DNA from: Lentisphaeria bacterium
GTDB taxonomy: Bacteria > Verrucomicrobiota > Lentisphaeria > Victivallales > Victivallaceae
NCBI GenBank assembly: GCA_017508385.1
Contig: JAFVZB010000041.1
Span: forward strand, 1 to 64,000
DNA: 64,000 nt
Direction of reading: 5' to 3'
Position 1 is the stretch's first letter; the number at the start of each line of letters is the position of its first letter. Position numbers and translations under genes: made by a program. The notes below the pieces were generated by a model. That model saw only the letters and a list, made by a program, of their open reading frames with translations. It ran no database searches and had not been told where the DNA came from. Of this stretch, positions 1 through 8,762 are shown piece by piece.

Positions 1-2457
1 AAAAGTTTCCGGAGCAAGAGATATTCTTCTGGCAGTCGAACCCAGCTTCTGACCGAGCCGCTCTTCGCACTTCGGCCAGCGGGAAATCATGGTGTTGTTG
101 AGATTGGCGATCTCCTGAAGTCTGGAAAACGCTCCTCTGAGTCCGGAAGCAGGGGCAAACTCATCATCCACATTGTAAATGACTTCGACCTTGCATCCTG
201 AGATAAGGTCGATGCTGCCGCACTTGACCACGATATCGGTCATTTCCCCATCGTAACGCCATGCACTTTCGCTTTCGAGCTCATCAAAGTCGTAACACCA
301 CGGAACGGCAGAACCGTTGACTTTGACCTCTTGCGGCGGAACGACTCCGGCAAAGCGCAGCTCAAAGTCACGGCTGTTTTCAAAGCCGTCGTAAGAGCCC
401 TGTTCGAGCTTGATATCGAAAGTGCGTACTCTGCCGTTTTTGCTGTGCTGCATCTTTATCCATGCAGACTTGCCTGCGGTGTAGCCGGTGGTTTTTCCGT
501 CATCCTCATAAAGCATGTAGCAGCCTGAAGCTCCCGGATAAACCGTTGCAGAGAGCTGTTTGTAACAAACATCATCAAGACGCTTTGCGTTGCGCTGAGT
601 CGGAATGATCGCGCCTTCAGTGACGAATACCGGGATCTCATTCATCATGTACTTGTCGGTCACAGTAGTGCTGCCTTTGACCGTGCATCCCCTGACGGTA
701 TCAAAGAAAGTGCCCTCCGGCAGCCAGGTTGACTTGCCGCTGAGAAGCGTAGTCTTGTCAGCCGGAGCAACCACGGGTGAAACGATCATGTTTCTGCCGA
801 ACTTGAAGACCTCGTTCTGAGCGTAAGCGTTCTCCTCCTCAGGGTGGTCATAGTATAATGGATAACAGAGACTCACACCGTTATCGACAGTGTTGCGGCA
901 CTCGGTGTAGATGTACGGAACAAGCTCGTAACGCCTGATGATGGCATCACGCAGATATTGGCTGTACGGACTCGGATATACCCAGAACTCCCGGTCTGCA
1001 TCGAGATTTTTTGTGGTGTGAGTGCGCATGACAGGCGAGAAAGCACCGTATTGCATCCAGCGCACATAGAGTTCCGGCTCGATGATTCCGGGCACATGTC
1101 CGCCGAGGTCGTGACTCCAGTAGCCGTAAAGGATATTGGCGGCGGTGGCGGTGAAGTAGGGCTGATAGGCGAGACTTGCCCATGTGGAGTAGGTGTCGCC
1201 TGAAAAGCCGACAGCATATCTGCCTGCTCCTGTTCCACCGAAGCGGCTGAAGATGAGCGGACGGGCATTGTCTTCACGGTCGAGCATATCGTTCCAGTGC
1301 AGTGCGTTGAGCCACGCCAGCGGGTCGAGTCCCTCGATGGCGGTCTCTTTTCCCTGCTGCCAATCCATCCACCAGAAGTCCACGCCCCGCTTTTCCTCGG
1401 GGTGGTGGAGTATCTCGAAGTAGCTTTTGATGAACTTTTCGTCAGTGACATCAAAGGGAATACGCTCTGTTTTTTCAGGGTCAGCTCCGAGAGATTTGCA
1501 CATTGCAGCAAAATGCTCCTCATGCTTGCCTACTCCGTCTGCGGGATGCAGATTGAGCGTAACTCTCAAACCCTTGCGGTGCATGTGCTTGAGGAAACGG
1601 TCAGGGTCGGGGAAATACCTCTTATCCCAAGTGTACCCTGTCCAGCCGTCAAGGTGCCAATCCATATCGACGACCATGACATCGATTGGAGTTGCCGAGC
1701 GGTCGAAACCGTCAACGATATTTTCAAAATCCCGGTCACTGTAAGCCCAGTAGCGGCTGTACCAGTAACCGAAAGCGTAGCGTGGAGCGAGCGGCTGACT
1801 GCCGAAAATTTTGGAGGCATCACGCAAAGCATCACGGTAATCGTGACCGTATGCCAATAAATAGATATCCTGACGGTCGGCTTTTGAACGTGCCGCCACC
1901 CACTTGCCGTTGCCGTACTGAGACGGAACTATGACCACATTGGTGCTGTCATCGACCACACTCCAGCCTGAGCGTGAGATAAATCCCTTGCCGAGGTCGA
2001 TGGTGTAGTCACGGTTTGCACCGAACTTGTCAGCGAACGGAGCTTCGGCGTTTTCTTCCATAAAGAAGTGGTCACCGTCGCACTGGTCGAGAGTGCGGGC
2101 GGTGCCTTTGAGATTTTGGTCATCTTCGACTCCGAAATGCCAGACAACCTCTCTGCCATTGAGTTTGAAGACAGCGCAAAGGTTTTCCTGAGAGAATTTA
2201 TTTCCATCAGCTTTGAGTTTGATAACGACCTTTCCGGTGTCGATTTCAAGAGCGTCACCGTTCTTTTTGCAGGAGTGTTTTACAACTCCTGCATTTCGGT
2301 TGATGACAGCGAGAGTCTGACGGTCTTCAAAAACGCCGTCACTGCTCCACTCGAAGCGGAAAAAACGGTCAGTGAGTAAAGTTATGCGCACATTTTTGCT
2401 GAGGATGACGTTTTCCGGAGCAGGAAGTGCCGGTTGATAAATTCTCTGTTCCAACAT
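1..2457 (-). CDS. Glycoside hydrolase family 31 alpha-glycosidase (partial, C-terminus outside window)
   Basis: The reading frame is open from ATG at 2457 to the window edge (819 codons, no stop seen), so the C-terminal end is missing. It starts with an N-terminal beta-sandwich and contains a GH31 catalytic barrel. The nucleophile region reads FWWMDWQQG with Asp365 as probable nucleophile, and GFSGDTYSTW puts the acid/base at Asp421. GH31 enzymes are retaining alpha-glucosidases, alpha-xylosidases or transferases; which substrate applies here cannot be read from the sequence. No signal peptide is visible, so it probably acts in the cytoplasm on imported oligosaccharides. It lies 15 bases downstream of the mutarotase gene and is presumably the last visible gene of the glycan operon. 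An alpha-xylosidase role would suit the hemicellulose context, but that is inference. Confidence 0.9.
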   Translation of the reverse strand, partial: MLEQRIYQPALPAPENVILSKNVRITLLTDRFFRFEWSSDGVFEDRQTLAVINRNAGVVKHSCKKNGDALEIDTGKVVIKLKADGNKFSQENLCAVFKLNGREVVWHFGVEDDQNLKGTARTLDQCDGDHFFMEENAEAPFADKFGANRDYTIDLGKGFISRSGWSVVDDSTNVVIVPSQYGNGKWVAARSKADRQDIYLLAYGHDYRDALRDASKIFGSQPLAPRYAFGYWYSRYWAYSDRDFENIVDGFDRSATPIDVMVVDMDWHLDGWTGYTWDKRYFPDPDRFLKHMHRKGLRVTLNLHPADGVGKHEEHFAAMCKSLGADPEKTERIPFDVTDEKFIKSYFEILHHPEEKRGVDFWWMDWQQGKETAIEGLDPLAWLNALHWNDMLDREDNARPLIFSRFGGTGAGRYAVGFSGDTYSTWASLAYQPYFTATAANILYGYWSHDLGGHVPGIIEPELYVRWMQYGAFSPVMRTHTTKNLDADREFWVYPSPYSQYLRDAIIRRYELVPYIYTECRNTVDNGVSLCYPLYYDHPEEENAYAQNEVFKFGRNMIVSPVVAPADKTTLLSGKSTWLPEGTFFDTVRGCTVKGSTTVTDKYMMNEIPVFVTEGAIIPTQRNAKRLDDVCYKQLSATVYPGASGCYMLYEDDGKTTGYTAGKSAWIKMQHSKNGRVRTFDIKLEQGSYDGFENSRDFELRFAGVVPPQEVKVNGSAVPWCYDFDELESESAWRYDGEMTDIVVKCGSIDLISGCKVEVIYNVDDEFAPASGLRGAFSRLQEIANLNNTMISRWPKCEERLGQKLGSTARRISLAPETF

Positions 2458-2472
2458 GATGCACTCCGAATG

Positions 2473-3513
2473 TTACTTTTCAACTCCGAAGCGGTAAACG
2501 GTTCTGTGAGAGTAAACCTCTCCCGGAACGAGTTTTGCACTTGGGAACTCCGGATGATTTACGGCATCGGGCCAGAGCTGAGTCTCGAGACAGAAAGCTC
2601 CGAACCGGGGATATGCTTTTTTGCACTTGCCGACGGTGGTTCCATCAAGCCAGTACCCCATGTAGAACTGAACTCCGGGCTGGTCGGTGTCAACGGCAAG
2701 GGTGATTCCGGTGTTCTTTGAGACCAGATTAAAGACGTCTTTCTTGAAGATACCTGCCTTGTCGCCGATGATAAAGTTGTCATCGAAAGCTATCGGCAGC
2801 TCAGGATGATTATAAATGCTCTCAAAAGTGCGGAACGAGCTCAAATCGAAAGCGGTTCCTGAGGTGGGCAGTGATTTTCCGGTCGGAGTGAGGTTTTCGT
2901 TGACCTCAGTGTGAGCGTAAGCACTTGAGCGCACCTCATGACCGAGACAGTTGAGGGAGCTCTCTCCGTTCAAATTAAAGTAGGCGTGGTTGGTCATGCT
3001 GACCACGGTCGGAGAGTCGCAGACGGCACGGTAACTGATTTCCAGACTGTTGTCTTCGCCGACGTGATAGGTGACTTCGATTTTGAGTTCTCCGGGAAAA
3101 CCTGCGTCACCGTCCGGACTGGTGAGCAGGAGTTTGAGAGTGGTGTCATCAACGATCTGAGCATCCCACATTCTTCTTCCGTAACACTTGACTCCGTGCA
3201 GGCTGTTAGGACGGTTTTTATCGTTGCACTCAAGCTGATACTCCTTGCCCTCGAACACAAAGTGACCGTTGCCGATGCGGTTGGCGACTCTGCCGATGAG
3301 AGCACCGAAGAAGTTGGGGTTTGCCTCGTAGGTCTCAGGCTTATCATAACCGAGATTGACATCGACCAAATTTCCGTTGCGGTCAGGAGTGAGTATTGAA
3401 ACGATCGCTCCGCCCATATCGGTGATGGTGACGGTAAATCCTGATGTGTTGGTGAGGGTATAAAGTTTTGCCTGTCTGCCTTCTGATGTGATGAAAAAGT
3501 TTTCTGAACGCAT
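2473..3513 (-). CDS. galM: Aldose 1-epimerase (galactose mutarotase)
   Basis: The 346-residue product has the normal length of the family and interconverts alpha and beta anomers of aldoses such as galactose, glucose or xylose. Family landmarks are present: GALIGRVANRIG, NSLHG with the conserved substrate-binding histidine, TNHAYFNL with the catalytic acid histidine, and FCLETQLWPDAVNHPEFPS near the C-terminus with the glutamate that acts as catalytic base. It has no signal peptide and is expected in the cytoplasm. It sits between a secreted beta-helix protein and a GH31 glycosidase, so it likely processes the sugars released by the cluster. The symbol is given by family; the real sugar preference may differ. 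Confidence 0.93.
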   Translation of the reverse strand: MRSENFFITSEGRQAKLYTLTNTSGFTVTITDMGGAIVSILTPDRNGNLVDVNLGYDKPETYEANPNFFGALIGRVANRIGNGHFVFEGKEYQLECNDKNRPNSLHGVKCYGRRMWDAQIVDDTTLKLLLTSPDGDAGFPGELKIEVTYHVGEDNSLEISYRAVCDSPTVVSMTNHAYFNLNGESSLNCLGHEVRSSAYAHTEVNENLTPTGKSLPTSGTAFDLSSFRTFESIYNHPELPIAFDDNFIIGDKAGIFKKDVFNLVSKNTGITLAVDTDQPGVQFYMGYWLDGTTVGKCKKAYPRFGAFCLETQLWPDAVNHPEFPSAKLVPGEVYSHRTVYRFGVEK

Positions 3514-3539
3514 GATATTTTTCCTTATTTAAGTGAATA

Positions 3540-5855
3540 TTACCAGACTTCAAACACTGCCGGATCATTGGTGACAGCGATAAGATCAAGATAGGTGGCT
3601 TCTCTCGGAGCGAGTGTAAGGGTGTGTTTGCCCTTTTTAAGCATGAATCCCAACGGAAGCTGTCCCGGACGTTTGAGCATCTGGTACTTCCATTTTCCGT
3701 CAATGACGGTCATGAGGGAGCAGTTCCGGAGCGGGTCGCCATCAACTGCGGCAAAGATACTGTCGTGAGTTTTTCGCGGGAAGATTGCTTTGACTCTGAA
3801 GAGAATGTTGTAAAATCCATCCGCAGGAACTTCAAAGTGATATACGGCAGGCTTGATGATGTATTTACCGTTATCATCTTTCTGAGTTGAAAAATCAATG
3901 CAGAGCTTATTGTCGGCAAGCTCATCTTTGACCTTGGCAAAGGTTGCTCCTGAGTTTGGCACATCCGGCTCGATGAAAGAGACGAATTTGCCGTCAGCAA
4001 CTTGCGGACGGGTGATGTTTCCCGGGATGCCGACGGCATAGACCGATACCGGACGGGATAATCCTGACGGAGTTCTGATAAGAAACGCTCCCCGCAGAAA
4101 ACGGAACTTTTTCGCCTCAGCTTTGTCGATTGAAACGGTGAAAGTGAGTTTTTCACCCGGCTTGACGGTTCCCGAAGCGGGAGTGACTCTGAGCCACTTG
4201 ATTGCGCTGTTTATACGGATATTGAATTTGACCGGAGCGGCTTTTTTATCCACCGTCATAATTACAGTTTGATTTGAGTCCAAATCTTTTAAATTGAGCT
4301 CACTTGTACTGACATTGAACGGCAGCGGACGCACCGGGAACATCCGTCTTTTTCCATCGGGTCTTGCACCCCGGTCAACGTTTTTTGAGCCGGTAAAGCC
4401 GGGAATAACACATCCGCTTGCCTTTGCGGAACTGTTTTCCGCCAGAAAAAGCTGTCCGTCAAAGTTGTCGGCAAAGACATTTTTATCGTTGAAAACGTCT
4501 CCTTTTCCCGGAACTTCGGTTTTGACCGTAAAGGTGTTGCACTCGCTTGAACCCTTGTGATTTGGCAGCCTCGCCAGAGTGGACATTCCGCAGTGGATAT
4601 TGTTTTTTGCGATCACGGGCCACGCCGGCTGAAGTTTAAGTTCGGTCTCGTTGGGAGTGTAAACGCTGTTGTTGAAGATGTAGCTTACGGCGTACTTGCC
4701 TGCACGGTCTGCGTTGGTTTTGAAAGCCTGATTTCCGCATCCGGTACCGTCGGAGATGTAGGTGAGCACGTTTTCAAAGACGTAGCCCGGACCGGTCATA
4801 CATCCCTGCACGCTCACTCCGCAGAAAGTCTGCTCAAATTTGTTGTGGAAACACCTGACATTTGCCTGACCTCCGTCAAGTTCGATACCGTCATCATTGG
4901 CGAAAGCCATGTAGTTGCCGTAAACGTCACCATCGAAGCCGATACCTCCGTTGGGAATAAAGTTGCCCGGTCCCTCGACAGCATCGTTCCAGCGGTGCAG
5001 GTCGCTGCCTACGATATCGTTGTATCTGATGACAACTTTGCGGCTTTTGGAAACAGTGAGTCCGGCTGGACCGGTCGGGTGACTGTAAAACCAGCTGTTT
5101 GCATGGCTTACCGGGTCATGGATGTAGCACTTTTCAACCGTGACTGTGTTGCTCCACTTGATATCGATAGCCGCATCGTAATTGAAACACTCTTTGTTGA
5201 TTTTTTTCGGACCGTAGTCACTGTAAAATTTTCCATCAAGGTCAAATCTCTGAACGCCCTTGCGTCCCCAACCTGCGATATCACAGTTTGAAATGTGGAT
5301 ATCTCTTGAGTTGTGAACGACCACGGCGTTGCGGTGTCCGCCGCGCATGGTGAGATTTTCCAGAATGATGCAGCGGGCATTTTGAAGCTCAATGAGCGGA
5401 GTTTTTCCATCATTTTTGAGCACGAACCCGGGAGCGCAGGTATAACGGATATATCCGTTTTTGCTGCCCTGAGAGCTGATTTTGAGATTGCCGGTAAAAT
5501 TTTTCTCATCCAGCACGATGGTCTTAGCCACCGGCAGTTTGCTTCTGCGGGTGCGGAACTCTTTGGTTTTCACCCTGCCATCATTTCCGGTGACAGTTAT
5601 CCGGTAAGCGGTGTTCTCTTTCAGATGAACGATGCTTCCCCGATACTCTTTGACTTTGGCATCGTAAATCGGGGGCAGGGCGGGGTGCCTTGTGTCGGAG
5701 TTTCTTCTGCCGTATTCAACAGATTTGAGGTCTGATTTTGAGCTCTTTATATAGTAACTGCAAGTGTTGAAACCGGGAACGACTCTGATTTCATAAGCGC
5801 AGCATACCAGAGCTGCAGTCAATGCAAAAAAGAGAAGAGAAATTTTTTTCGGCAT
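3540..5855 (-). CDS. Secreted right-handed beta-helix protein with BACON-like and C-terminal jelly-roll domains
   Basis: The 771-residue protein begins with a clear signal peptide (two lysines, then a hydrophobic stretch ending near residue 20). Residues about 22-100 look like a fibronectin-III type fold. Residues about 105-450 are a parallel beta-helix with many Asn/Asp turn positions, of the kind found in polysaccharide lyases and pectin-active hydrolases. Residues about 520-600 resemble a BACON-type carbohydrate-binding domain (WLRVTPASGTVKPGE). The last 130 residues look like a malectin/CBM-like jelly roll. Catalytic residues cannot be named by eye. It is probably an extracellular or periplasmic glycan lyase or hydrolase that feeds the GH51 and GH31 enzymes coded next to it. 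Confidence 0.75.
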   Translation of the reverse strand: MPKKISLLFFALTAALVCCAYEIRVVPGFNTCSYYIKSSKSDLKSVEYGRRNSDTRHPALPPIYDAKVKEYRGSIVHLKENTAYRITVTGNDGRVKTKEFRTRRSKLPVAKTIVLDEKNFTGNLKISSQGSKNGYIRYTCAPGFVLKNDGKTPLIELQNARCIILENLTMRGGHRNAVVVHNSRDIHISNCDIAGWGRKGVQRFDLDGKFYSDYGPKKINKECFNYDAAIDIKWSNTVTVEKCYIHDPVSHANSWFYSHPTGPAGLTVSKSRKVVIRYNDIVGSDLHRWNDAVEGPGNFIPNGGIGFDGDVYGNYMAFANDDGIELDGGQANVRCFHNKFEQTFCGVSVQGCMTGPGYVFENVLTYISDGTGCGNQAFKTNADRAGKYAVSYIFNNSVYTPNETELKLQPAWPVIAKNNIHCGMSTLARLPNHKGSSECNTFTVKTEVPGKGDVFNDKNVFADNFDGQLFLAENSSAKASGCVIPGFTGSKNVDRGARPDGKRRMFPVRPLPFNVSTSELNLKDLDSNQTVIMTVDKKAAPVKFNIRINSAIKWLRVTPASGTVKPGEKLTFTVSIDKAEAKKFRFLRGAFLIRTPSGLSRPVSVYAVGIPGNITRPQVADGKFVSFIEPDVPNSGATFAKVKDELADNKLCIDFSTQKDDNGKYIIKPAVYHFEVPADGFYNILFRVKAIFPRKTHDSIFAAVDGDPLRNCSLMTVIDGKWKYQMLKRPGQLPLGFMLKKGKHTLTLAPREATYLDLIAVTNDPAVFEVW

Positions 5856-5939
5856 CAGTGATACTCCTTTGTTGTGAGTCTTGACTTTTGAGATTGCAGA
5901 AAAATATCCGCCTCCGCCTGAGGCGGATATTTCTATTAC

Positions 5940-7412
5940 TCAGGCAAGTTCCAGTTCGATGGCAGCCACTCCGGCAGCAGCAATGGTGTAGTTGTCGGTG
6001 TTGATTTCGCTCTTCTGCGGCAGGAAACACTCAGTATCCAGCTGGTTGATTTCGTGCCACGGATCGCTTTTGATTTCCCACGCAGTTGCTCTGACCACCT
6101 TTTTGCCCTCGACTTCGAGCGGAACATTCACGCTGTGGTGAGCGTTGGTGTTGACAATGTGCAGATAGAGTTTGTTTCCGTCAACAGAGGCGGTGACATC
6201 AATATCTTTGTCGTCGCAGACGGCATCGGCGGCGAATTTGCCGCAGTGAGCCGAGTAGAGACCCATGACTTCGCCGACCGGCATCAGGTAAGCCTTTCCT
6301 GCATAGACAGGAGTCGGGAGCATCATGGCGTTGACCTGCCAGCGGTTGCCGAAAAAGTCGGCGCAGGTTGCGATATCAAGCACATCGCTGTGACGGGCGA
6401 TTACGTTAAGGTTTTTGGCGTATGCCACACCGGCAGCCCAGGTTGAAAGCACATCACCGCGGTCACGTCCGTCAAAGATACAGAAGTGACCCTCAGTCAT
6501 GGCAAGCCGCTTGTTGTAGGGTTTGACCTGCTCTTTCATGGCAGTGATTTTGCTGTCGAGCTCTTTGGAAGAGCTGAGCAGTGTGTTCCATACGAGTTCG
6601 GGGTCTTGCTTGTAGAATTTCTTAGCCAGCACCACACCTTTGTCGTTCATGGAGTAACCCCAGTGGCAGTGGAAAGCGATAAGATCAATGAGGTCTCCGA
6701 GCTCCTCGCAGATATCAAAAGCATAGTCATCGTCGCCCCAAGCCAGCAGTTTGAGGTTGTTGTCGGCTTTTCTCATGGCAGTGGCGAAACGGCGTGCTGC
6801 GGCAGCGTTCTCTTTGCTGTTGTAACCGTCATGTACCCAGACACGGTCACCGTTGGCTTCAGGATAGCGATAGCTGGTCTCGTTTCCGATCTGCCAATAA
6901 CGGATGGTCAGCGGGTCGGCATGACCGTGAGACTTTCTCAGCTTGTTGTCGGGATTGTTGCAGTAATCGACCCACTCAGCCGCCTCGTCAGCTGAACCGC
7001 AGCGATCCATTCCGGGAGCGGGATTTGCCCATGTCTTGCGGCCGTCGGATTCCATGTTGACACACATCATGGGTTCTGAATTTGCAATGCGGCAGAGTTC
7101 GACGAATTCTGCAGTACCGATCTGGTTTGAAAAGATGCCATCCCACGCCAAATTGAGCATGGGGATACGGGAACTGCGGGGACCGACAGCCTCTTTCCAG
7201 TGATAGTAGCTGGCGAAACATCCGCCCCAGCGTATCATCGGGGGAGCAAGACGTTTGATAAGTTTGACAAAGTTTTTCTCCCAGCAGTTTTCGACATAGT
7301 TCCACGCCGCATCGACTGAGATATCGGCATTGCTCAGGGGTTCGGCGAACTGCATGTGCAAATAGGGTGAAAGCGTATGCTTAGCAGCCGGATTGATTTT
7401 GATTTTACTCAT
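5940..7412 (-). CDS. Alpha-L-arabinofuranosidase-like glycoside hydrolase (GH51 type)
   Basis: The 490-residue protein has the length and layout of GH51 arabinofuranosidases: a (beta/alpha)8 barrel followed by a beta-sandwich. The acid/base motif WQIGNETS puts the catalytic glutamate at 178, and LAMTEGHF puts the probable nucleophile at Glu307. The early motif MIRWGGCFASYYHWKEAVGP matches the substrate-site strand of the family. No signal peptide is seen, so it should act in the cytoplasm on arabinose-containing oligosaccharides. It lies 84 bases upstream (in transcription order) of the secreted beta-helix gene and downstream of the alpha/alpha-barrel gene. A related clan-A family such as GH39 is a less likely alternative. 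Confidence 0.75.
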   Translation of the reverse strand: MSKIKINPAAKHTLSPYLHMQFAEPLSNADISVDAAWNYVENCWEKNFVKLIKRLAPPMIRWGGCFASYYHWKEAVGPRSSRIPMLNLAWDGIFSNQIGTAEFVELCRIANSEPMMCVNMESDGRKTWANPAPGMDRCGSADEAAEWVDYCNNPDNKLRKSHGHADPLTIRYWQIGNETSYRYPEANGDRVWVHDGYNSKENAAAARRFATAMRKADNNLKLLAWGDDDYAFDICEELGDLIDLIAFHCHWGYSMNDKGVVLAKKFYKQDPELVWNTLLSSSKELDSKITAMKEQVKPYNKRLAMTEGHFCIFDGRDRGDVLSTWAAGVAYAKNLNVIARHSDVLDIATCADFFGNRWQVNAMMLPTPVYAGKAYLMPVGEVMGLYSAHCGKFAADAVCDDKDIDVTASVDGNKLYLHIVNTNAHHSVNVPLEVEGKKVVRATAWEIKSDPWHEINQLDTECFLPQKSEINTDNYTIAAAGVAAIELELA

Positions 7413-7445
7413 TTGAAAATTTCCTTATTTTAAAATAATTTTTTA

Positions 7446-8645
7446 TCAGTAATCCAACAGGGATTTCCCGTTAAGTTCATTGATTATGCCGATGGAAATA
7501 GGAGCATTTGTCCAGCCGGTGTAGATGCTTCCCGCACCGCCCTCGAGGGTGTCACCTCCGCCCCACTGACGGTTCTTCATATCGTAAAGTCCTCTCCAGC
7601 AGCCGTGGAGATGCCTTTCGCAAGAGACATCCTGAATATCCGTGAGGAGAGTGAGCAGTTTCAAAAAAGCCTCACGATATTGGCTCTCGCCGGTCTGTTT
7701 TTCCAGATTTTGCAGAGCGAGCAGTGACCAGTTGAGCGTGTAAATAGTGTCAGCAAGATCCGCTCCGACAGGAGTCTCATAGTGCTCTGCCGGAATATTT
7801 CCGCTTTTCTTATCCATCTTGGCAAGCAGTTTTTCCGCAAAGAGGTCACGGACAAGTCTGCTTTTTTCGTCACCGTAGGTGCGGAAACTTGATGTAGCTC
7901 CGAGAATGGCGTAGGCGAACTCACTTGATGTGAAAGTGTCGGCTTTTTTCAGCAAATAGTCGTGATAGTTGTCGATGATGTCAAAAAATCTTTTGTCATC
8001 AAATTCCAGTGCGGCACGGGAGAGGGCAAAGACAAACATCGAGCCCCAGTGCGGCAGATGGAGCCTGCCGGGGAAAGCTCCCTCCTGCTCCTGCGGAAGA
8101 GCGGGTTCTCCATTTGCCCAGCGTTTGTGATAAGCAGGAATAAACGCATCAAGACACGCCTTTGTCCAGTGGCGCAGCTGATATTTTTCTTCGAGTTCGG
8201 GACGCATTCTGCTCACCGCCAGCATGAGTATGCACATCCAGCTGTTGTCATCGAAAAAGTAGTTGCGGAAGTGTGAAGTGTGACTCCAATACCACGCACC
8301 CACCTCATTTTCCTCAAATTTCGGGTCTTGGAAACGTCTGAGCATACCGCTGCGGCAGAAGAGAAAATCGATGATGTTGCGAGCGGTATTTTCGTCACCT
8401 GCGAGCATAAAGAGAAAAGCGGTTTCCATGCAGCAGTCGGCACGTCTGTGTTCGATTATGCTGTACTTGCCGTCATGGTCGGTCCATGTGGGAAAATCCA
8501 CTCTGATTTTGTCAAGAGCGGAGTTGTTTCCTGTGAGCAGTACCCGCTCTGCAACACCCCACGACCCGTCAGACGGAAGCATGACACCGGAGTTTCTGAA
8601 CCAGTTGAGATTCAGCTCCAAACTTCTTAACAGTTTATCTCTCAT
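7446..8645 (-). CDS. Putative alpha/alpha-barrel glycoside hydrolase-like protein of unknown family
   Basis: I do not recognise the family of this 399-residue protein. It is mostly helical and rich in Trp, Tyr and His, with regularly spaced hydrophobic helices such as ADCCMETAFLFMLAGD, DDNSWMCILMLAVSR and DTIYTLNWSLLALQNLEKQ. This pattern is typical of six-hairpin (alpha/alpha) toroids in glycosidases and uronyl hydrolases. The C-terminal end has a Gly/Trp-rich segment (RQWGGGDTLEGGAG) like an active-site loop. There is no signal peptide. It is the first gene after an operator-like site at 8710-8738 and just precedes the GH51 gene, so a role in sugar-chain breakdown is likely. The exact reaction is not known. 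Confidence 0.6.
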   Translation of the reverse strand: MRDKLLRSLELNLNWFRNSGVMLPSDGSWGVAERVLLTGNNSALDKIRVDFPTWTDHDGKYSIIEHRRADCCMETAFLFMLAGDENTARNIIDFLFCRSGMLRRFQDPKFEENEVGAWYWSHTSHFRNYFFDDNSWMCILMLAVSRMRPELEEKYQLRHWTKACLDAFIPAYHKRWANGEPALPQEQEGAFPGRLHLPHWGSMFVFALSRAALEFDDKRFFDIIDNYHDYLLKKADTFTSSEFAYAILGATSSFRTYGDEKSRLVRDLFAEKLLAKMDKKSGNIPAEHYETPVGADLADTIYTLNWSLLALQNLEKQTGESQYREAFLKLLTLLTDIQDVSCERHLHGCWRGLYDMKNRQWGGGDTLEGGAGSIYTGWTNAPISIGIINELNGKSLLDY

Positions 8646-8709
8646 AATGAATGCGTCTCCTTTTCAGGACAAAATATTGTTCGCAGTATAATTTACACTC
8701 AGAGAGGTA

Positions 8710-8738
8710 ATTGCGCAAGTACAAAACGTTTGCACAAT
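8710..8738. promoter_or_regulatory. Operator-like inverted repeat upstream of the glycosidase genes
   Basis: Two half-sites, ATTGCGCAA (8710-8718) and TTGCACAAT (8730-8738), form an inverted repeat with one mismatch and an 11-base spacer, inside the 117-base gap between the SGNH gene and the gene starting at 8645. The spacing of about two helical turns suits a dimeric regulator of LacI, AraC or GntR type. The same half-site occurs as ATTGTGCAA at 63778-63786, next to another promoter. The binding protein is unknown. Confidence 0.4.
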
Positions 8739-8762
8739 TTTACGATTTTTTGGACAAAATAA

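Noticed and set aside
873-1523. A 216-codon frame and many smaller ones inside the first 2.4 kb.
   Set aside because: They are in other frames of the GH31 gene, whose own frame stays open to the window edge and carries all catalytic motifs.
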